DNA from: Streptomyces sclerotialus | Lineage (GTDB): Bacteria; Actinomycetota; Actinomycetes; Streptomycetales; Streptomycetaceae | NCBI RefSeq assembly: GCF_040907265.1 | Contig: NZ_JBFOHP010000002.1 | Span: 8,122,001 to 8,186,000, forward strand | Length of the DNA stretch: 64,000 nucleotides | Direction of reading: 5' to 3' | In this document: piece after piece, positions 50,546 to 59,791 of the stretch | How the letters are laid out: each line of letters begins with the position of its first letter | Position numbering within the stretch: the stretch's first letter is position 1 | Made by a program: the position numbers and the translations under genes | The notes under the pieces: generated by a model | Told to the model about the DNA's origin: nothing | What the model saw: only the letters and a program-made list of their open reading frames with translations | The model's database searches: none

Positions 50546-52213
50546 ATGACCATGCGTAAGACACCGAGCGGGCTCGACGAGCCGGCGGGCCGGGCAGGGA
50601 AGTGGCTGGGGCCGGCCGCCGGCGCGCCCGAGCGGCACGCCTCGGCCGTGGTCGCGGACCGGTTCGACCAGCTCACGTGGCGCGACACCTACGAGCAGTC
50701 GGCCGGGCTGCGCGAGCTGGCCGAGGAGCTGAACGCTCGGTACGCCTGCGCCACCGACCTTCTGACCGATGTGTTCCTGGCCGCCTACAAGGCCGCCCCA
50801 CGGTTGCGCGGGCGCGCCGAGATGGACCCCGCCCGGCTGGTCAGCCACGAGATCGTCACCGCGCTGGTGGAGTCACCGGAATTCGCCGAACTGCACCGGG
50901 AGACAGCCGGCGACCCTTACGCCGCCGCCATGGCCGTACTCGCCCAGGCCCCCGCGCTGCGTCGGATGCTGGAACGCTTCCGAGACGCCCAGGAACGGGC
51001 CGAGCAGGCGAAGAAGGCTCAGCAGGCCGCCGACCGCGCGGCGACCGTCGTAGGCGAGGCGCTCCAGCTGACCGCCGACGCGGCCGACGCGGCCGACGCG
51101 TCCGACGCATCCGACAAGGACGGCACCGCGCCGCCCCCGGCCGACGAGAACGGCACCGCCGCCGAGCGCGCCGAGGCCGCAGCGCAGCAGGCCGCTCAGG
51201 GTGCCGCGCAGGCCCTCGCGGCGTTGGCCCCCGGTATCCGTGCCACCGCGCGGAACGCGGTGGCGAAGGCCGCCGGGACCGTGCGGGAAGAGGCCGCGCT
51301 GATGCGCGCATGGGGCGTTGGTTCCGGCGAGCTGGAGCGGATGCCGTTCGACCGGCGCGCCCGGCTCGCGGAACGGCTGCGGACCGGCCGACTCGCTCAG
51401 TGGGCCGAGCTGATCGGCCGTTTCCGGCAGATGGCCAGTGGTGAGCGCGCCCGTAAGGTGGAGAACGCCGCCGGCGAGCTGGTCGGGGTCACGCTCGGCG
51501 ATGACCTCTCCCGCGTGATCCCCTCCGAGCTGGCCAACCTCGGCCTGCCCGAGACGCGTGCGGTGTTCGCCGCGCGCTACGCCGCCGGAGAGCTGATGCT
51601 CTACGACAGTCAGGGGGAGCAGACCACCGGTCAGGGCGCCATCATCGCGTGCGTCGACACCTCGCATTCCATGTACGAGGCAGGTCCCGGCGGAGTCACC
51701 CGGGAAGCGTGGGCCAAGGCGTGTGCCCTGGCACTGCTGGATCAGGCCCGCCACGCGCGGCGCGACTTCATCGGCATCCTCTTCTCCGCCGCCGACAAGA
51801 TCCAGATCCACCGCTTCCCGGCCGACCCGGCCCATCCGCCCCACCCGGCCGACGGACCTGCCGGCATCGCCCGGACCCTCGACTTCGCGGAGGCCTTCCT
51901 CGGCGGCGGCACCAGCTACCAGAGGCCCCTGACAGCCGCCGCGGATCTGCTGGAGGAGGAGTACGACAACGCCGCCCGCACGCGCGGCGACATCGTGATG
52001 CTCACCGACGACGAATGCGACGTCACCGAGGAATGGATGCGCGGCTGGAACGACGCCAAGCACCGGCTGGGCTTCCGCGTCTTCGGCGTGGCCATCGGAG
52101 CCCCGAGGGCCGCCGAAGCCGGCTCGGTCCTGGAGGCCCTGTGCGACAACCTCCGCTCCATCGAGGACTTCACCGATGTCCACGCCGCCGCCGACCTCTT
52201 CCGCGTGATCTGA
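50546..52213 (+). CDS. VWA-domain protein (ViaA-like partner of MoxR)
   Basis: A 555-residue protein. The N-terminal ~370 residues are helical with an Ala-rich middle (ADAADAADASDASD, a small tandem repeat). The C-terminal von Willebrand A domain has the MIDAS start IIACVDTSHSMYE (D-x-S-x-S), then GGGTSYQRPL (Thr) and VMLTDDECDVTEEW (Asp). This is the RavA/ViaA arrangement. Three in-frame ATGs (50540, 50546, 50552) are close; the second has the best distance to GGGGGAG. A terminator follows at 52244. Confidence 0.85.
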   Translation: MTMRKTPSGLDEPAGRAGKWLGPAAGAPERHASAVVADRFDQLTWRDTYEQSAGLRELAEELNARYACATDLLTDVFLAAYKAAPRLRGRAEMDPARLVSHEIVTALVESPEFAELHRETAGDPYAAAMAVLAQAPALRRMLERFRDAQERAEQAKKAQQAADRAATVVGEALQLTADAADAADASDASDKDGTAPPPADENGTAAERAEAAAQQAAQGAAQALAALAPGIRATARNAVAKAAGTVREEAALMRAWGVGSGELERMPFDRRARLAERLRTGRLAQWAELIGRFRQMASGERARKVENAAGELVGVTLGDDLSRVIPSELANLGLPETRAVFAARYAAGELMLYDSQGEQTTGQGAIIACVDTSHSMYEAGPGGVTREAWAKACALALLDQARHARRDFIGILFSAADKIQIHRFPADPAHPPHPADGPAGIARTLDFAEAFLGGGTSYQRPLTAAADLLEEEYDNAARTRGDIVMLTDDECDVTEEWMRGWNDAKHRLGFRVFGVAIGAPRAAEAGSVLEALCDNLRSIEDFTDVHAAADLFRVI

Positions 52214-52243
52214 CCCGGCCTCTGCCCTCCACCGCAACTCCGC

Positions 52244-52267
52244 AGGCGGGCTTTTTCGGGCCCGCCT
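52244..52267 (+). terminator. rho-independent-like hairpin after the VWA gene
   Basis: AGGCGGGC (52244-52251) and GCCCGCCT (52260-52267) pair perfectly around a T-rich loop. It lies 31 nt past the VWA stop. It may separate the MoxR-VWA unit from the TIR-WD40 unit. Confidence 0.6.
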
Positions 52268-52365
52268 CCTCAGGCCGGCCTCTTCCCCCTCCAGCCCCGC
52301 TCTGCCAATCTGTCGGCAGCACCTGACTGATCGGTGGACACAGCAGCTTCCGGGAGTCCGGCACC

Positions 52366-55300
52366 GTGGTGAAGGCACCTCGTTTCCTGGTCCCACGCCG
52401 ATTACCCAGCGACGGACTTCCTGTCTCCGGCGAGGGACGTCCCGTGGTCGCCGAGGGACGCCGTGGCGCCGACGACGGACGCCGTGGCGCCGACGACCGG
52501 CTTCCTGCCGTGCCGGGGGAGGCCGACGGCCGGTACGCGTACGACGCCTTCATCTCGTACAGCAGGGCCGCCGACGGTGAACTGGCCCGCGGTATCCAGC
52601 ACGGTCTGCACGCGTTCGCCAAGCCGTGGTACCGGCTGCGTGCCCTGCGGGTGTTCCGGGACGAGGGCAGCCTGGCCGCGAGCTCCCAGCTGTGGACCTC
52701 CCTCCAGGAAGCGATGGACGATTCGCGCTTCTTCATCCTCCTGGCCTGCGAACAGTCGGCCCGGGCGCCCTGGGTCGAGCAGGAGGTCGAGTACTGGTGC
52801 ACCCACCGGGGCGTCGACAACCTCGTCATCGTCCTCACCGACCCGCCGCCCGACGGCAGCCGTCAGCCGCCCGGTATGGCCTGGGACGCTGCCCAGGGCG
52901 ATTTCGACTGGCGGCGCACGACAGCGCTGCCGAGATGTCTGTCGGGCCGCTTCCGGGAGGAGCCCAACGCGGTACTCCTGGGGTGGGCCCGTACCAGGCC
53001 GGAACTGTCGCTGCGGGACCCGGAGTTCCGCAGCGCTGTAGCTGCCCTGGCGGCCCCGCTGCACGGTGTCGCCAAGGACAGGCTGATCGGCGAGGACGTA
53101 CGCCAGCACCGCAGGACGCGGCGCCACGTGCTGCTGACGACCGCCGTCCTGGCCGCACTCGCCGTGATCGCCGCACTCGCCGCCGTGACCGCTGTGCAGC
53201 AGCGGAACACGGCGCGGAACCAGACAGCGCTCGCCGAAGTCCGCCAGTACGCGGCGCAGTCCAGCAACGCCACCGACCCCTACACGGCACTCGCCTACGC
53301 CATCGCGGCCGAACAGCGCATCACCCCGCCCCTCGCCGAGGCTCGTGCCGCGTTCACGGCAGCCGTACGGGACCTCGGCTCGTGGCGGGCGCGACTGGTC
53401 GGCGAAGTTCCCGTGAGGTCCGTCTTCGAACCCGCGCTGCGGTGGTCCCCGGACGGTAGGCGGCTGTGGCTGGCCGACGAGACCGGGGGAGTGGCCCACT
53501 GGAACGTGCGGGAGGGCAGGAGCGTCGTCACGTACCGGGAACCCTCCGAGCTCAGGATCGACCGGATGACTCCCCTGTCCGTCCAGTGGAGCGGGAACGG
53601 CCGGTCACTGCTGCTGACCCATAAAGGGTCCGTGGAGGGCCCGCCCGCCTACGCCGTACGCGACAACGTCTCCGGCGAAGTCACCGCGGGCCCGCACGTG
53701 CTGCCGGAGGAGTCCCCGCAGCACACGGTCTCCGACATGCAGCTCTCACCCCGGGGAGACACGCTTGCCGTGGCCTCGCAACGGGAGGGCATCAGCCTGT
53801 GGAACGTCAGGACCGGCCGACTGCTCCAGAAGGGGCTGCGCCCCCCGTCGCGCTCCGAGGAGAGGATCCACGATCTGACCTGGTCGCCCGACGGCCGGTT
53901 CCTGTACTCCCGTACCTGGGAGTCTTTCGAGATACGGGACGTCCGGCGGGGCAGGCTCCTGTGGTCCGAGCGGGCGGGGCGCGACCTCTTGGCGCCGTCC
54001 TGGTCGCCGGACAGCCGCCGGATCGCCATCGGCACCAGGGACGGGCGTATCACGTGGCGGGACGGGCGGACGGGCGAGGTCCTGGCATCGTCGTCCGAGC
54101 GGCTCGGCGACGGCGTCAAGGAGATCAGCTGGTCGCCCGACGGCACCCGGGTGGCCGCGGCCGACTTCGCCGGGACCGTCCGGCTGTGGGATGCGGGCAC
54201 GGGTGAAGCAGTCGGTGAGGCGCTCGGCCGGGACAGCAACCGCCTGCTCACCGGTGGGCTCGCCTGGTCTCCCGACGGCCGGTCCCTGGCGGGCGTGTTC
54301 GTCAGCGACGCTTCGGACGGCCGGAACGGACCGGCCAGGTCAGTGGTGCGGCTATGGGAGGTCGCGCCCCCGTCGCCCGACCAGGCCCGGCTGTCCGGGC
54401 CCACCGAGGCCATCCGCTCCGTGGCCTGGTCACCGGACGGCCGCCATATCGCCGGCGGCAGCGGTGACGGCACCGTGTGGGTCTGGGATCCCCGTACGGG
54501 CAGACCCGTCCTCGACAGCCCGGAACGGCCGCGGCGGCCGGGGGACGACGTCATGGCCGTCGTATGGGATCCGAAAGGCCGCCAGCTGCTGAGGGTCGGT
54601 CAGGACGGGCTGCTGCCACGTTCGGTGTCCGAGGCGCGCCGCGGCGTACGCGCCGACGGCCGCGGTGCGACCACCGACGGGCACTGGTGGGGCAGCGGAG
54701 GCGCGCTCGCCGCCGCCTGGTCCCCGGACGGTACGCGCGTCGCTTCGGGAACGCGCCGCGGCACGGTCCGGATCTGGGACGCCGCCACCGGAAAACCGAC
54801 GCGCCGACAACCGCGGGACGCCACCGCGAGCAGCGAGACACAGACAGGCAGCGAGACACAGACAAGCAGCGAGGCACAGACAAGCAGCGAGACACAGGCG
54901 AGCAGCGGCACGCAGTCGAGCAGCGAGACACGAACGAGCGGCGGCGCGCAGTCGAGCGGCGGCGCGCAGTCGAGCGGCGGGGAACAGGCGAACGGTGAGG
55001 CGGAGGACACTGAGCAGACGGTACGTTCCGTGGCGTGGTCCCACGACAGCCGACACGTGGCCGCCGTACTGCCGGACGGCTCGCTGCACCTCTGGGACGC
55101 GGCGAGCGGACAGCCCTGGGGCGCCGCCCCGAAGGCCTCCCGGCATCTGGCACGCAGCATGGCCTGGTCGCCGGACGGCAAGCTGATCGCCGTCGGCGGG
55201 GTGGACGGCACCATCCGTCTGTGGAACGGCGAGACCGGTACTCCACTGCCGGGCGTCCGCACGTCCGGTGACGCCTCCGTCGAGGCGCTCGCCTGGTCCC

Positions 55301-55665
55301 CGGACTCCACGCGGCTGGCCGCGGGCGACGGCGCAGGGACGATCCGCTGGTGGGAACCGCGCCGCAACGTACCACCGCAGCTGCGGGAGAAGGCGCACGA
55401 CGGGACTGTCACGTCGCTGAGCTGGTCCCCGGACGGCACCCGGCTGGTCAGCGGCGGCGCGGACGGGGAGGTACGGCTCTGGCAGGGAAGCACCGAACGG
55501 GACCTGTGCCGACTGGTCGACGCGGCACTGCACCGCACCCGGAGCACCCCTGCCCTGACCGGCGCCACCGGTGTCGCCGTCCGAACCTGCGCCGACCCGT
55601 CACGCATCCGCGACCATCCGGTCCTACCGATCCAGCCGCACACGATCGAGGTGAGCAGACCATGA
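52366..55665 (+). CDS. TIR-transmembrane-WD40 repeat protein
   Basis: A 1099-residue protein. After a Pro/Arg linker with a GRRGADD repeat, residues ~57-200 form a TIR domain (YAYDAFISYSRAADGELARG, VFRDEGSLAASSQLW, WVEQEVEYW; Glu140 fits the NAD-cleaving Glu). One membrane helix lies at ~254-276 (VLLTTAVLAALAVIAALAAV). Residues ~330-1050 are WD40-like blades (SVAWSPDGRHIAGGSGDGTV, then WVWDPRTG, and similar), interrupted by a Ser/Gln/Thr-rich tract. Similar TIR-WD40 proteins act in bacterial signalling or immunity, with the propeller sensing a target. GTG 52366 has GGGAG upstream. Its stop overlaps the next gene (ATGA). Confidence 0.88.
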   Translation: MVKAPRFLVPRRLPSDGLPVSGEGRPVVAEGRRGADDGRRGADDRLPAVPGEADGRYAYDAFISYSRAADGELARGIQHGLHAFAKPWYRLRALRVFRDEGSLAASSQLWTSLQEAMDDSRFFILLACEQSARAPWVEQEVEYWCTHRGVDNLVIVLTDPPPDGSRQPPGMAWDAAQGDFDWRRTTALPRCLSGRFREEPNAVLLGWARTRPELSLRDPEFRSAVAALAAPLHGVAKDRLIGEDVRQHRRTRRHVLLTTAVLAALAVIAALAAVTAVQQRNTARNQTALAEVRQYAAQSSNATDPYTALAYAIAAEQRITPPLAEARAAFTAAVRDLGSWRARLVGEVPVRSVFEPALRWSPDGRRLWLADETGGVAHWNVREGRSVVTYREPSELRIDRMTPLSVQWSGNGRSLLLTHKGSVEGPPAYAVRDNVSGEVTAGPHVLPEESPQHTVSDMQLSPRGDTLAVASQREGISLWNVRTGRLLQKGLRPPSRSEERIHDLTWSPDGRFLYSRTWESFEIRDVRRGRLLWSERAGRDLLAPSWSPDSRRIAIGTRDGRITWRDGRTGEVLASSSERLGDGVKEISWSPDGTRVAAADFAGTVRLWDAGTGEAVGEALGRDSNRLLTGGLAWSPDGRSLAGVFVSDASDGRNGPARSVVRLWEVAPPSPDQARLSGPTEAIRSVAWSPDGRHIAGGSGDGTVWVWDPRTGRPVLDSPERPRRPGDDVMAVVWDPKGRQLLRVGQDGLLPRSVSEARRGVRADGRGATTDGHWWGSGGALAAAWSPDGTRVASGTRRGTVRIWDAATGKPTRRQPRDATASSETQTGSETQTSSEAQTSSETQASSGTQSSSETRTSGGAQSSGGAQSSGGEQANGEAEDTEQTVRSVAWSHDSRHVAAVLPDGSLHLWDAASGQPWGAAPKASRHLARSMAWSPDGKLIAVGGVDGTIRLWNGETGTPLPGVRTSGDASVEALAWSPDSTRLAAGDGAGTIRWWEPRRNVPPQLREKAHDGTVTSLSWSPDGTRLVSGGADGEVRLWQGSTERDLCRLVDAALHRTRSTPALTGATGVAVRTCADPSRIRDHPVLPIQPHTIEVSRP
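54829..54990 (+). repeat. short tandem repeats in the WD40 gene (SSETQ tract)
   Basis: Multiples of 15-18 bp such as agcagcgagacacag and agcggcggcgcgcag repeat about nine times, encoding SSETQT, SSEAQT, SSGGAQ. The tract keeps frame and inserts a flexible loop between two propeller blades. Confidence 0.75.
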
Positions 55666-56297
55666 CGCGCTACGCCCCCAGTGCCCGGCGGCCCCCGGGC
55701 CGTTCACTCCCGTTGTGCCTCTCCGTACTTCTCCCGCTCCTCGCAAGCCTGCTCATCGCCGGATGCGGCAGCTCCGAGGAGAGCGACGCCTCGAAGGCCG
55801 GCAACCGCTCCGGCCAGAGCTCCGCGACGGCCCCGGGCAAGGAAACCTCACCGGACGAGCCCGGTACGCCGGAGGGAACACCACTGGCGGACACGGACTG
55901 GGCCGCCGCCATCGACGACATCGACTGCACCGGCGCGGGCAACGAAGGGATCGAGATCCTCAACACCTGGTTCGCCGATGTCCGCGGTACGGGAGTGCCC
56001 GACGCCTTCGTCTCGTTCACCTGCCGCCACCAAGCGTCCACGTTCCCGCAGCAGTTGGAGGTGTACGACGGCTCTTCGTCCCCGGAAGCGCCCGAGCGTA
56101 TCGCGGTACTCCTCAGCGCCGAGGAGAAGGCGAACGGCCCTGGACCGAGGGTGGGCGACATCTCCTTCTCCGGCAGGTCCGTCACCCTGAGCCTTGCCGC
56201 CTACACCCCTGACGACGCCTTCTGCTGCCCCTCCTTGCGGCTGGAGCGCACCTTCACCTGGAACGGCGAAAAGTTCGAACGAGAGGCGAAGCCGTAA
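55662..56297 (+). CDS. lipoprotein of the TIR-WD40 locus
   Basis: This 211-residue protein has a lipobox signal (VLLPLLASLLIAGCGSS, lipidated Cys about 35), then a polar linker and a compact domain with paired Cys (DDIDCTGAGNEGIEILNTWF, FVSFTCRHQASTFPQ, DDAFCCPSLRLERTFTW). It resembles secreted actinobacterial LppP/LprE-like proteins. Its ATG overlaps the TIR-WD40 stop, so the two are co-translated. It could be the outside sensor or a partner of that membrane protein. Confidence 0.75.
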   Translation: MTRYAPSARRPPGRSLPLCLSVLLPLLASLLIAGCGSSEESDASKAGNRSGQSSATAPGKETSPDEPGTPEGTPLADTDWAAAIDDIDCTGAGNEGIEILNTWFADVRGTGVPDAFVSFTCRHQASTFPQQLEVYDGSSSPEAPERIAVLLSAEEKANGPGPRVGDISFSGRSVTLSLAAYTPDDAFCCPSLRLERTFTWNGEKFEREAKP

Positions 56298-56436
56298 GAC
56301 GCGCCTCGACCCGCTACTGGAAGAGTTCGCGGGACAGGGACACCCAGACACGGACACCCAGCAGGTGCACCGTCTGCGATCATGTGGCTTCGGCGGCCGA
56401 GCGGGTGGACCGGTGAATCCACCGAACGGGGGAGCA

Positions 56437-57312
56437 ATGCCTGAGTACCAGGACTTTCCAGCGCTCTTCAGAGCAGCAGACGCCAACTCCCTCAAAGGGC
56501 AACGGCGTTACCTGCGTGCGACCAAGTGCCAGCTGGGGGCGCTGGTCGCCGCGGCCGCGCTGGGCGTGTTCAGCTGGCAGGTCAACGGAGCTGACCTCGC
56601 CGCCGCCGCGTCAGTGGTGGCCTTCTGCGCGGCCGTCGTCACCGAGGTGTACCTGCTCAAGGAACGCCCGGACCGCATCTGGTACGAGGGGCGCGCGGTC
56701 GCCGAGTCGGCGAAGACGCTCACCTGGCGCTACATGGTCGGCGGTAGTCCGATGGGCACCGAGGAGACCCCGACCGAAACCGCTGCCGAGCTGCTGCTGA
56801 CCCGGTTCACGGAGATCGAGGCCGACGTCGAGGCCGCCTGGCTCGTCCCCGTCGAGGGCACCCCTGAGCAGGTCACCACGGAGATGACGCGGGTGCGACA
56901 ACTGTCCCTGGACGAACGCCGGGCGATCTACCTGCGGGAGCGTATCGAGAACCAGCGTGAGTGGTACGGCACCAAGTCGCGGTGGAACGAGCGCAGAAGC
57001 ACCACCTGGGCGCTCACCCTCACGGTGCTCGAACTGCTCGGGGTCTGCGCAGGTGTCGCGAAGGTGACGGGCGTCATCGACGTGGACCTCCTCGGCGTGT
57101 GCGCGGCCGTCGCCGCGGGCGGCACCGCGTGGGTGCAGACCAAGCAGCACAAGACCCTCGCCGTCGCGTACGCCGTCGCCCGGCACGAGCTGGCGACGAT
57201 CGCCTTCCGCGCCCAACGGCCGGTCACCGAGGCGGAATGGGCGACCTTCGTGGCGAACGCCGAGGACGCCGTCTCGCGCGAACACACCCTGTGGCGCGCT
57301 TCCCACATGTGA
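56437..57312 (+). CDS. DUF4231 (SLATT-like) membrane protein
   Basis: This 291-residue protein has two pairs of membrane helices: LGALVAAAALGVFSWQV and AAAASVVAFCAAVVTEVYLL, then WALTLTVLELLGVCAGVAKV and VDLLGVCAAVAAGGTAWVQT. A charged helical region lies between the pairs. Its order matches DUF4231 proteins, related to SLATT effectors that associate with nucleotide-signalling and TIR/SLOG conflict systems. ATG 56437 is preceded by GGGGGAG. With the TIR-WD40 gene upstream, a pore-forming effector role is a fair inference. Confidence 0.78.
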   Translation: MPEYQDFPALFRAADANSLKGQRRYLRATKCQLGALVAAAALGVFSWQVNGADLAAAASVVAFCAAVVTEVYLLKERPDRIWYEGRAVAESAKTLTWRYMVGGSPMGTEETPTETAAELLLTRFTEIEADVEAAWLVPVEGTPEQVTTEMTRVRQLSLDERRAIYLRERIENQREWYGTKSRWNERRSTTWALTLTVLELLGVCAGVAKVTGVIDVDLLGVCAAVAAGGTAWVQTKQHKTLAVAYAVARHELATIAFRAQRPVTEAEWATFVANAEDAVSREHTLWRASHM

Positions 57313-57413
57313 GGGCCCACATGTGAGGGCCCATATGTGAGGGCCCATATGAGAGGCGCGCCTCCCGCATGCGAGGGCCCATATGTGAGGGCGCGCTTCC
57401 CGCATGCGAGGCG
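57305..57413. repeat. 14-bp repeat array at the end of the DUF4231 gene
   Basis: The unit acatgtgagggccc starts at 57305 (holding the stop codon TGA), is repeated exactly at 57319 and with one change at 57333. Two longer, diverged units with inserted cgcgc-type pieces follow, to 57413. Adjacent GGGCCC and CATATG palindromes are produced. Confidence 0.8.
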
Positions 57414-57503
57414 GCACGACGCCGTCGACGCACGCGACGGCCCCGTACGGTACGTCGAACCGGCTCCGGCCTCATGCTGCTGGAAACGTGGGCGCTACCG
57501 CGG

Positions 57504-58238
57504 TCACTGCGCGCTTGCGGCGGGACGGACGACGATCTCGTTGACATCGACCTGCGGAGGCTGGGAAACGGCGTACGCAATGGCCTCCGCGATGGCAGCG
57601 GCAGGCAGCGCTACGGCGCGGTAGGTCTTCATGGCCTCACCGGCCACAGGGTCGGAGATGCCGTCGGCGAGCTCGGACTCGGTCACCCCCGGGGAGACGA
57701 GGGTGACCCGGATGTCCCCGGCGGACTCCTGGCGCAGCCCTTCGGAGATCGCGCGGACGGCGAACTTGGTGGCGCAGTAGACAGCGGCGGTGGGCGACAC
57801 CTCGTACGCGCCGACGGAGGCGATGTTCACGAAGTGCCCGCCGCCCTGAGCGCGCATCGAGGGCAGAGCGGCCGCGATACCGTTCAGAACACCCCGCACG
57901 TTCACGTCGATCATCCGGTTCCACTCGTCGACCCTCAGCGCTTCCAGCGGCGAGAGCGGCATCACTCCGGCGTTGTTGACCACCACGTCCACCCGGCCGT
58001 AGCGCTCGCGGGCAGCGGACACGAAGTCCCGTACATCAGCGGCATCCGTGACATCCAGCCGCCGGAACGCCGCAGTGCCGTCCGCCGTGGTGATCTCCTT
58101 GACCAGCGCCTCAAGACGCTCCGCGCGCCGCGCTCCGAGAAACAGCCGGTGTCCATCGGCGGCAAGGCGACGAGCGGTCGCCTCTCCGATACCACTGCTT
58201 GCTCCGGTTACTGCCACGACCTTGGCTGCGTGTGTCAT
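57504..58238 (-). CDS. short-chain dehydrogenase/reductase
   Basis: A 244-residue SDR with cofactor motif GASSGIG, NNAGV, Ser in NIASVGAY and Tyr-x-x-x-Lys in AVYCATKFAVRA. The sequence looks like the YdfG/NADP-dependent 3-hydroxy acid dehydrogenase-like group. ATG 58238 follows an AAGGA-like Shine-Dalgarno; the longer frame to 58355 lacks it. Transcribed toward the DUF4231 gene and unrelated to it in function. Confidence 0.88.
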   Translation of the reverse strand: MTHAAKVVAVTGASSGIGEATARRLAADGHRLFLGARRAERLEALVKEITTADGTAAFRRLDVTDAADVRDFVSAARERYGRVDVVVNNAGVMPLSPLEALRVDEWNRMIDVNVRGVLNGIAAALPSMRAQGGGHFVNIASVGAYEVSPTAAVYCATKFAVRAISEGLRQESAGDIRVTLVSPGVTESELADGISDPVAGEAMKTYRAVALPAAAIAEAIAYAVSQPPQVDVNEIVVRPAASAQ

Positions 58239-58495
58239 GCCTGCTTTTCCTTCCAGGAGAGCGCTGGTACAGCTCCGATGGAGCCCGGCAGAGCTTCGAG
58301 TCTGAGCAGGTCGAAGACCGCCGACCAGGACGTGTGCTGCCTGGGTGCGCCACACCCGGGCAGTACATCGGCCGAGCCCGATAGCGGGGCGACCAGCGCA
58401 TGTGGTTCTCGTGCGCGGGACGGGAATCAGGTCGCTTCCCGCCGCGTTGAGCCAGCAGCTACATTCACGCCTGCTTCGTACAGGAGACTCTTCCC

Positions 58496-59194
58496 ATGCC
58501 AGAGGTAGCCATCGACGCCGTGGTGTTCGACGTGCTCGGCACGCTCGTCGACGAACCGGCCGGGATCCGCGCCGGCATTCGTGAACTCGCCCCCTCGCTC
58601 GACGATCCCAGGATCGAGCAACTTCTGGCGCTGTGGCAGCAGCACATCGACCGCGAGCAGCGCCGCATCCTCGACGGCGCCCGGCCCTTTCTCCCCAGCG
58701 ACGGACTTGACCTGGAAGCCGCCCGGCTTGTCGCTGAGGCCGTCGGCATCGACGACCCGGCCGCCGTGACGGCGCTGGCTTCGTCGGGTCGCCGGCTCGC
58801 GCCGTGGCCCGACACCGTGGCCGGGCTCGCCCGGCTCGCCGGACGCTTCCCGCTGATCGGACTGTCCAACGCGAGCCGGACGGCGCTGCTGGGGATCAAC
58901 GCCCACGCCGGACTGCGCTGGCACCAGGCCCTGTCCGCCGAAGACGTCCGAACGTACAAGCCGGACCCAGCTGTCTACCAGCTGGCCGTGACCGTCTCGG
59001 GACGACCGCCGGAGCGGCTGCTGATGGTCGCCGCCCACGCCTGGGACCTGCGCGCGGCGCAGCACCTCGGCCTGCGCACCGCCTACGTCGCTCGCCCGGT
59101 CGGCGACCCGCCCACCCCCTCGGACCGGTTCGACCTGTACGCAGACCACCTGGCCGACCTGGCCGACCAGGCCGAACAACTCGTCAACGCCTAG
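58496..59194 (+). CDS. HAD-type haloacid dehalogenase-like hydrolase
   Basis: A 232-residue HAD hydrolase of the type II haloacid dehalogenase style. Motif I is VVFDVLGTLVD (the first Asp is the nucleophile). Motif II is GLSNAS, motif III is in TYKPDPAVYQLA, and motif IV is around VAAHAWDLRAA. These motifs match L-2-haloacid dehalogenase relatives, though many act on phosphates. Divergent from the SDR gene. Confidence 0.87.
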   Translation: MPEVAIDAVVFDVLGTLVDEPAGIRAGIRELAPSLDDPRIEQLLALWQQHIDREQRRILDGARPFLPSDGLDLEAARLVAEAVGIDDPAAVTALASSGRRLAPWPDTVAGLARLAGRFPLIGLSNASRTALLGINAHAGLRWHQALSAEDVRTYKPDPAVYQLAVTVSGRPPERLLMVAAHAWDLRAAQHLGLRTAYVARPVGDPPTPSDRFDLYADHLADLADQAEQLVNA

Positions 59195-59326
59195 GCTCCC
59201 GCCCATCGCATATTCGGTGTACGAGGGAGCTCCGCCCGCCCATAGGGCCGGTACGTGGTGGCGGCCGCACCGCTGCGTGACGTAAACAAGCTGACCTGGC
59301 CGCCGTCCGTGGTCCACACTGGCGGA

Positions 59327-59755
59327 ATGACCAACGATGAGCCCGTCCTGCGCACCGGCGATGCCGACAAGGAATTGGAAGATCTGCTGGATGAGCGGCT
59401 GACCGAGTTCAACAGCGCTGTCACGGGGGTGGTCGAGGAGACGGAGTTCAGTGTCCGGGTCACGGCTGCAGACGGCGAGACCATCGGCGGCCTTACCGGC
59501 AGCACTTGGGGAGACCTGGGGAGCATCGAATTGCTGTGGGTCCATGAGGACCACCGGCACGCAGGTTGGGGCGCCCGTCTGCTTCAGGCGGCGGAGGACG
59601 AGGCCCGTCGGCGCGGCTGCGCGCGGATGACCGTATCCTCGTATTCCTTCCAGGCGCCAGATTTCTACGCCCGGCAGGGTTATCGCGAGACCGGCCGTCT
59701 TCCGGGCATTCCGGGCGGGCACGAGGACGTGTACTTCCTCAAGGAGCTGTCGTGA
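59327..59755 (+). CDS. GNAT-family acetyltransferase
   Basis: This 142-residue N-acetyltransferase has the acetyl-CoA loop ELLWVHEDHRHAGWGARLLQ and C-terminal VSSYSFQAPDFYARQGY and GGHEDVYFLKEL. ATG 59327 has GGCGGA upstream and fits the usual domain start; the longer frame begins 24 codons earlier. Substrate unknown. Confidence 0.87.
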   Translation: MTNDEPVLRTGDADKELEDLLDERLTEFNSAVTGVVEETEFSVRVTAADGETIGGLTGSTWGDLGSIELLWVHEDHRHAGWGARLLQAAEDEARRRGCARMTVSSYSFQAPDFYARQGYRETGRLPGIPGGHEDVYFLKELS

Positions 59756-59791
59756 AGGGCGTTGCCGTGCCGTCCGACTCCGGCCGGCGTA

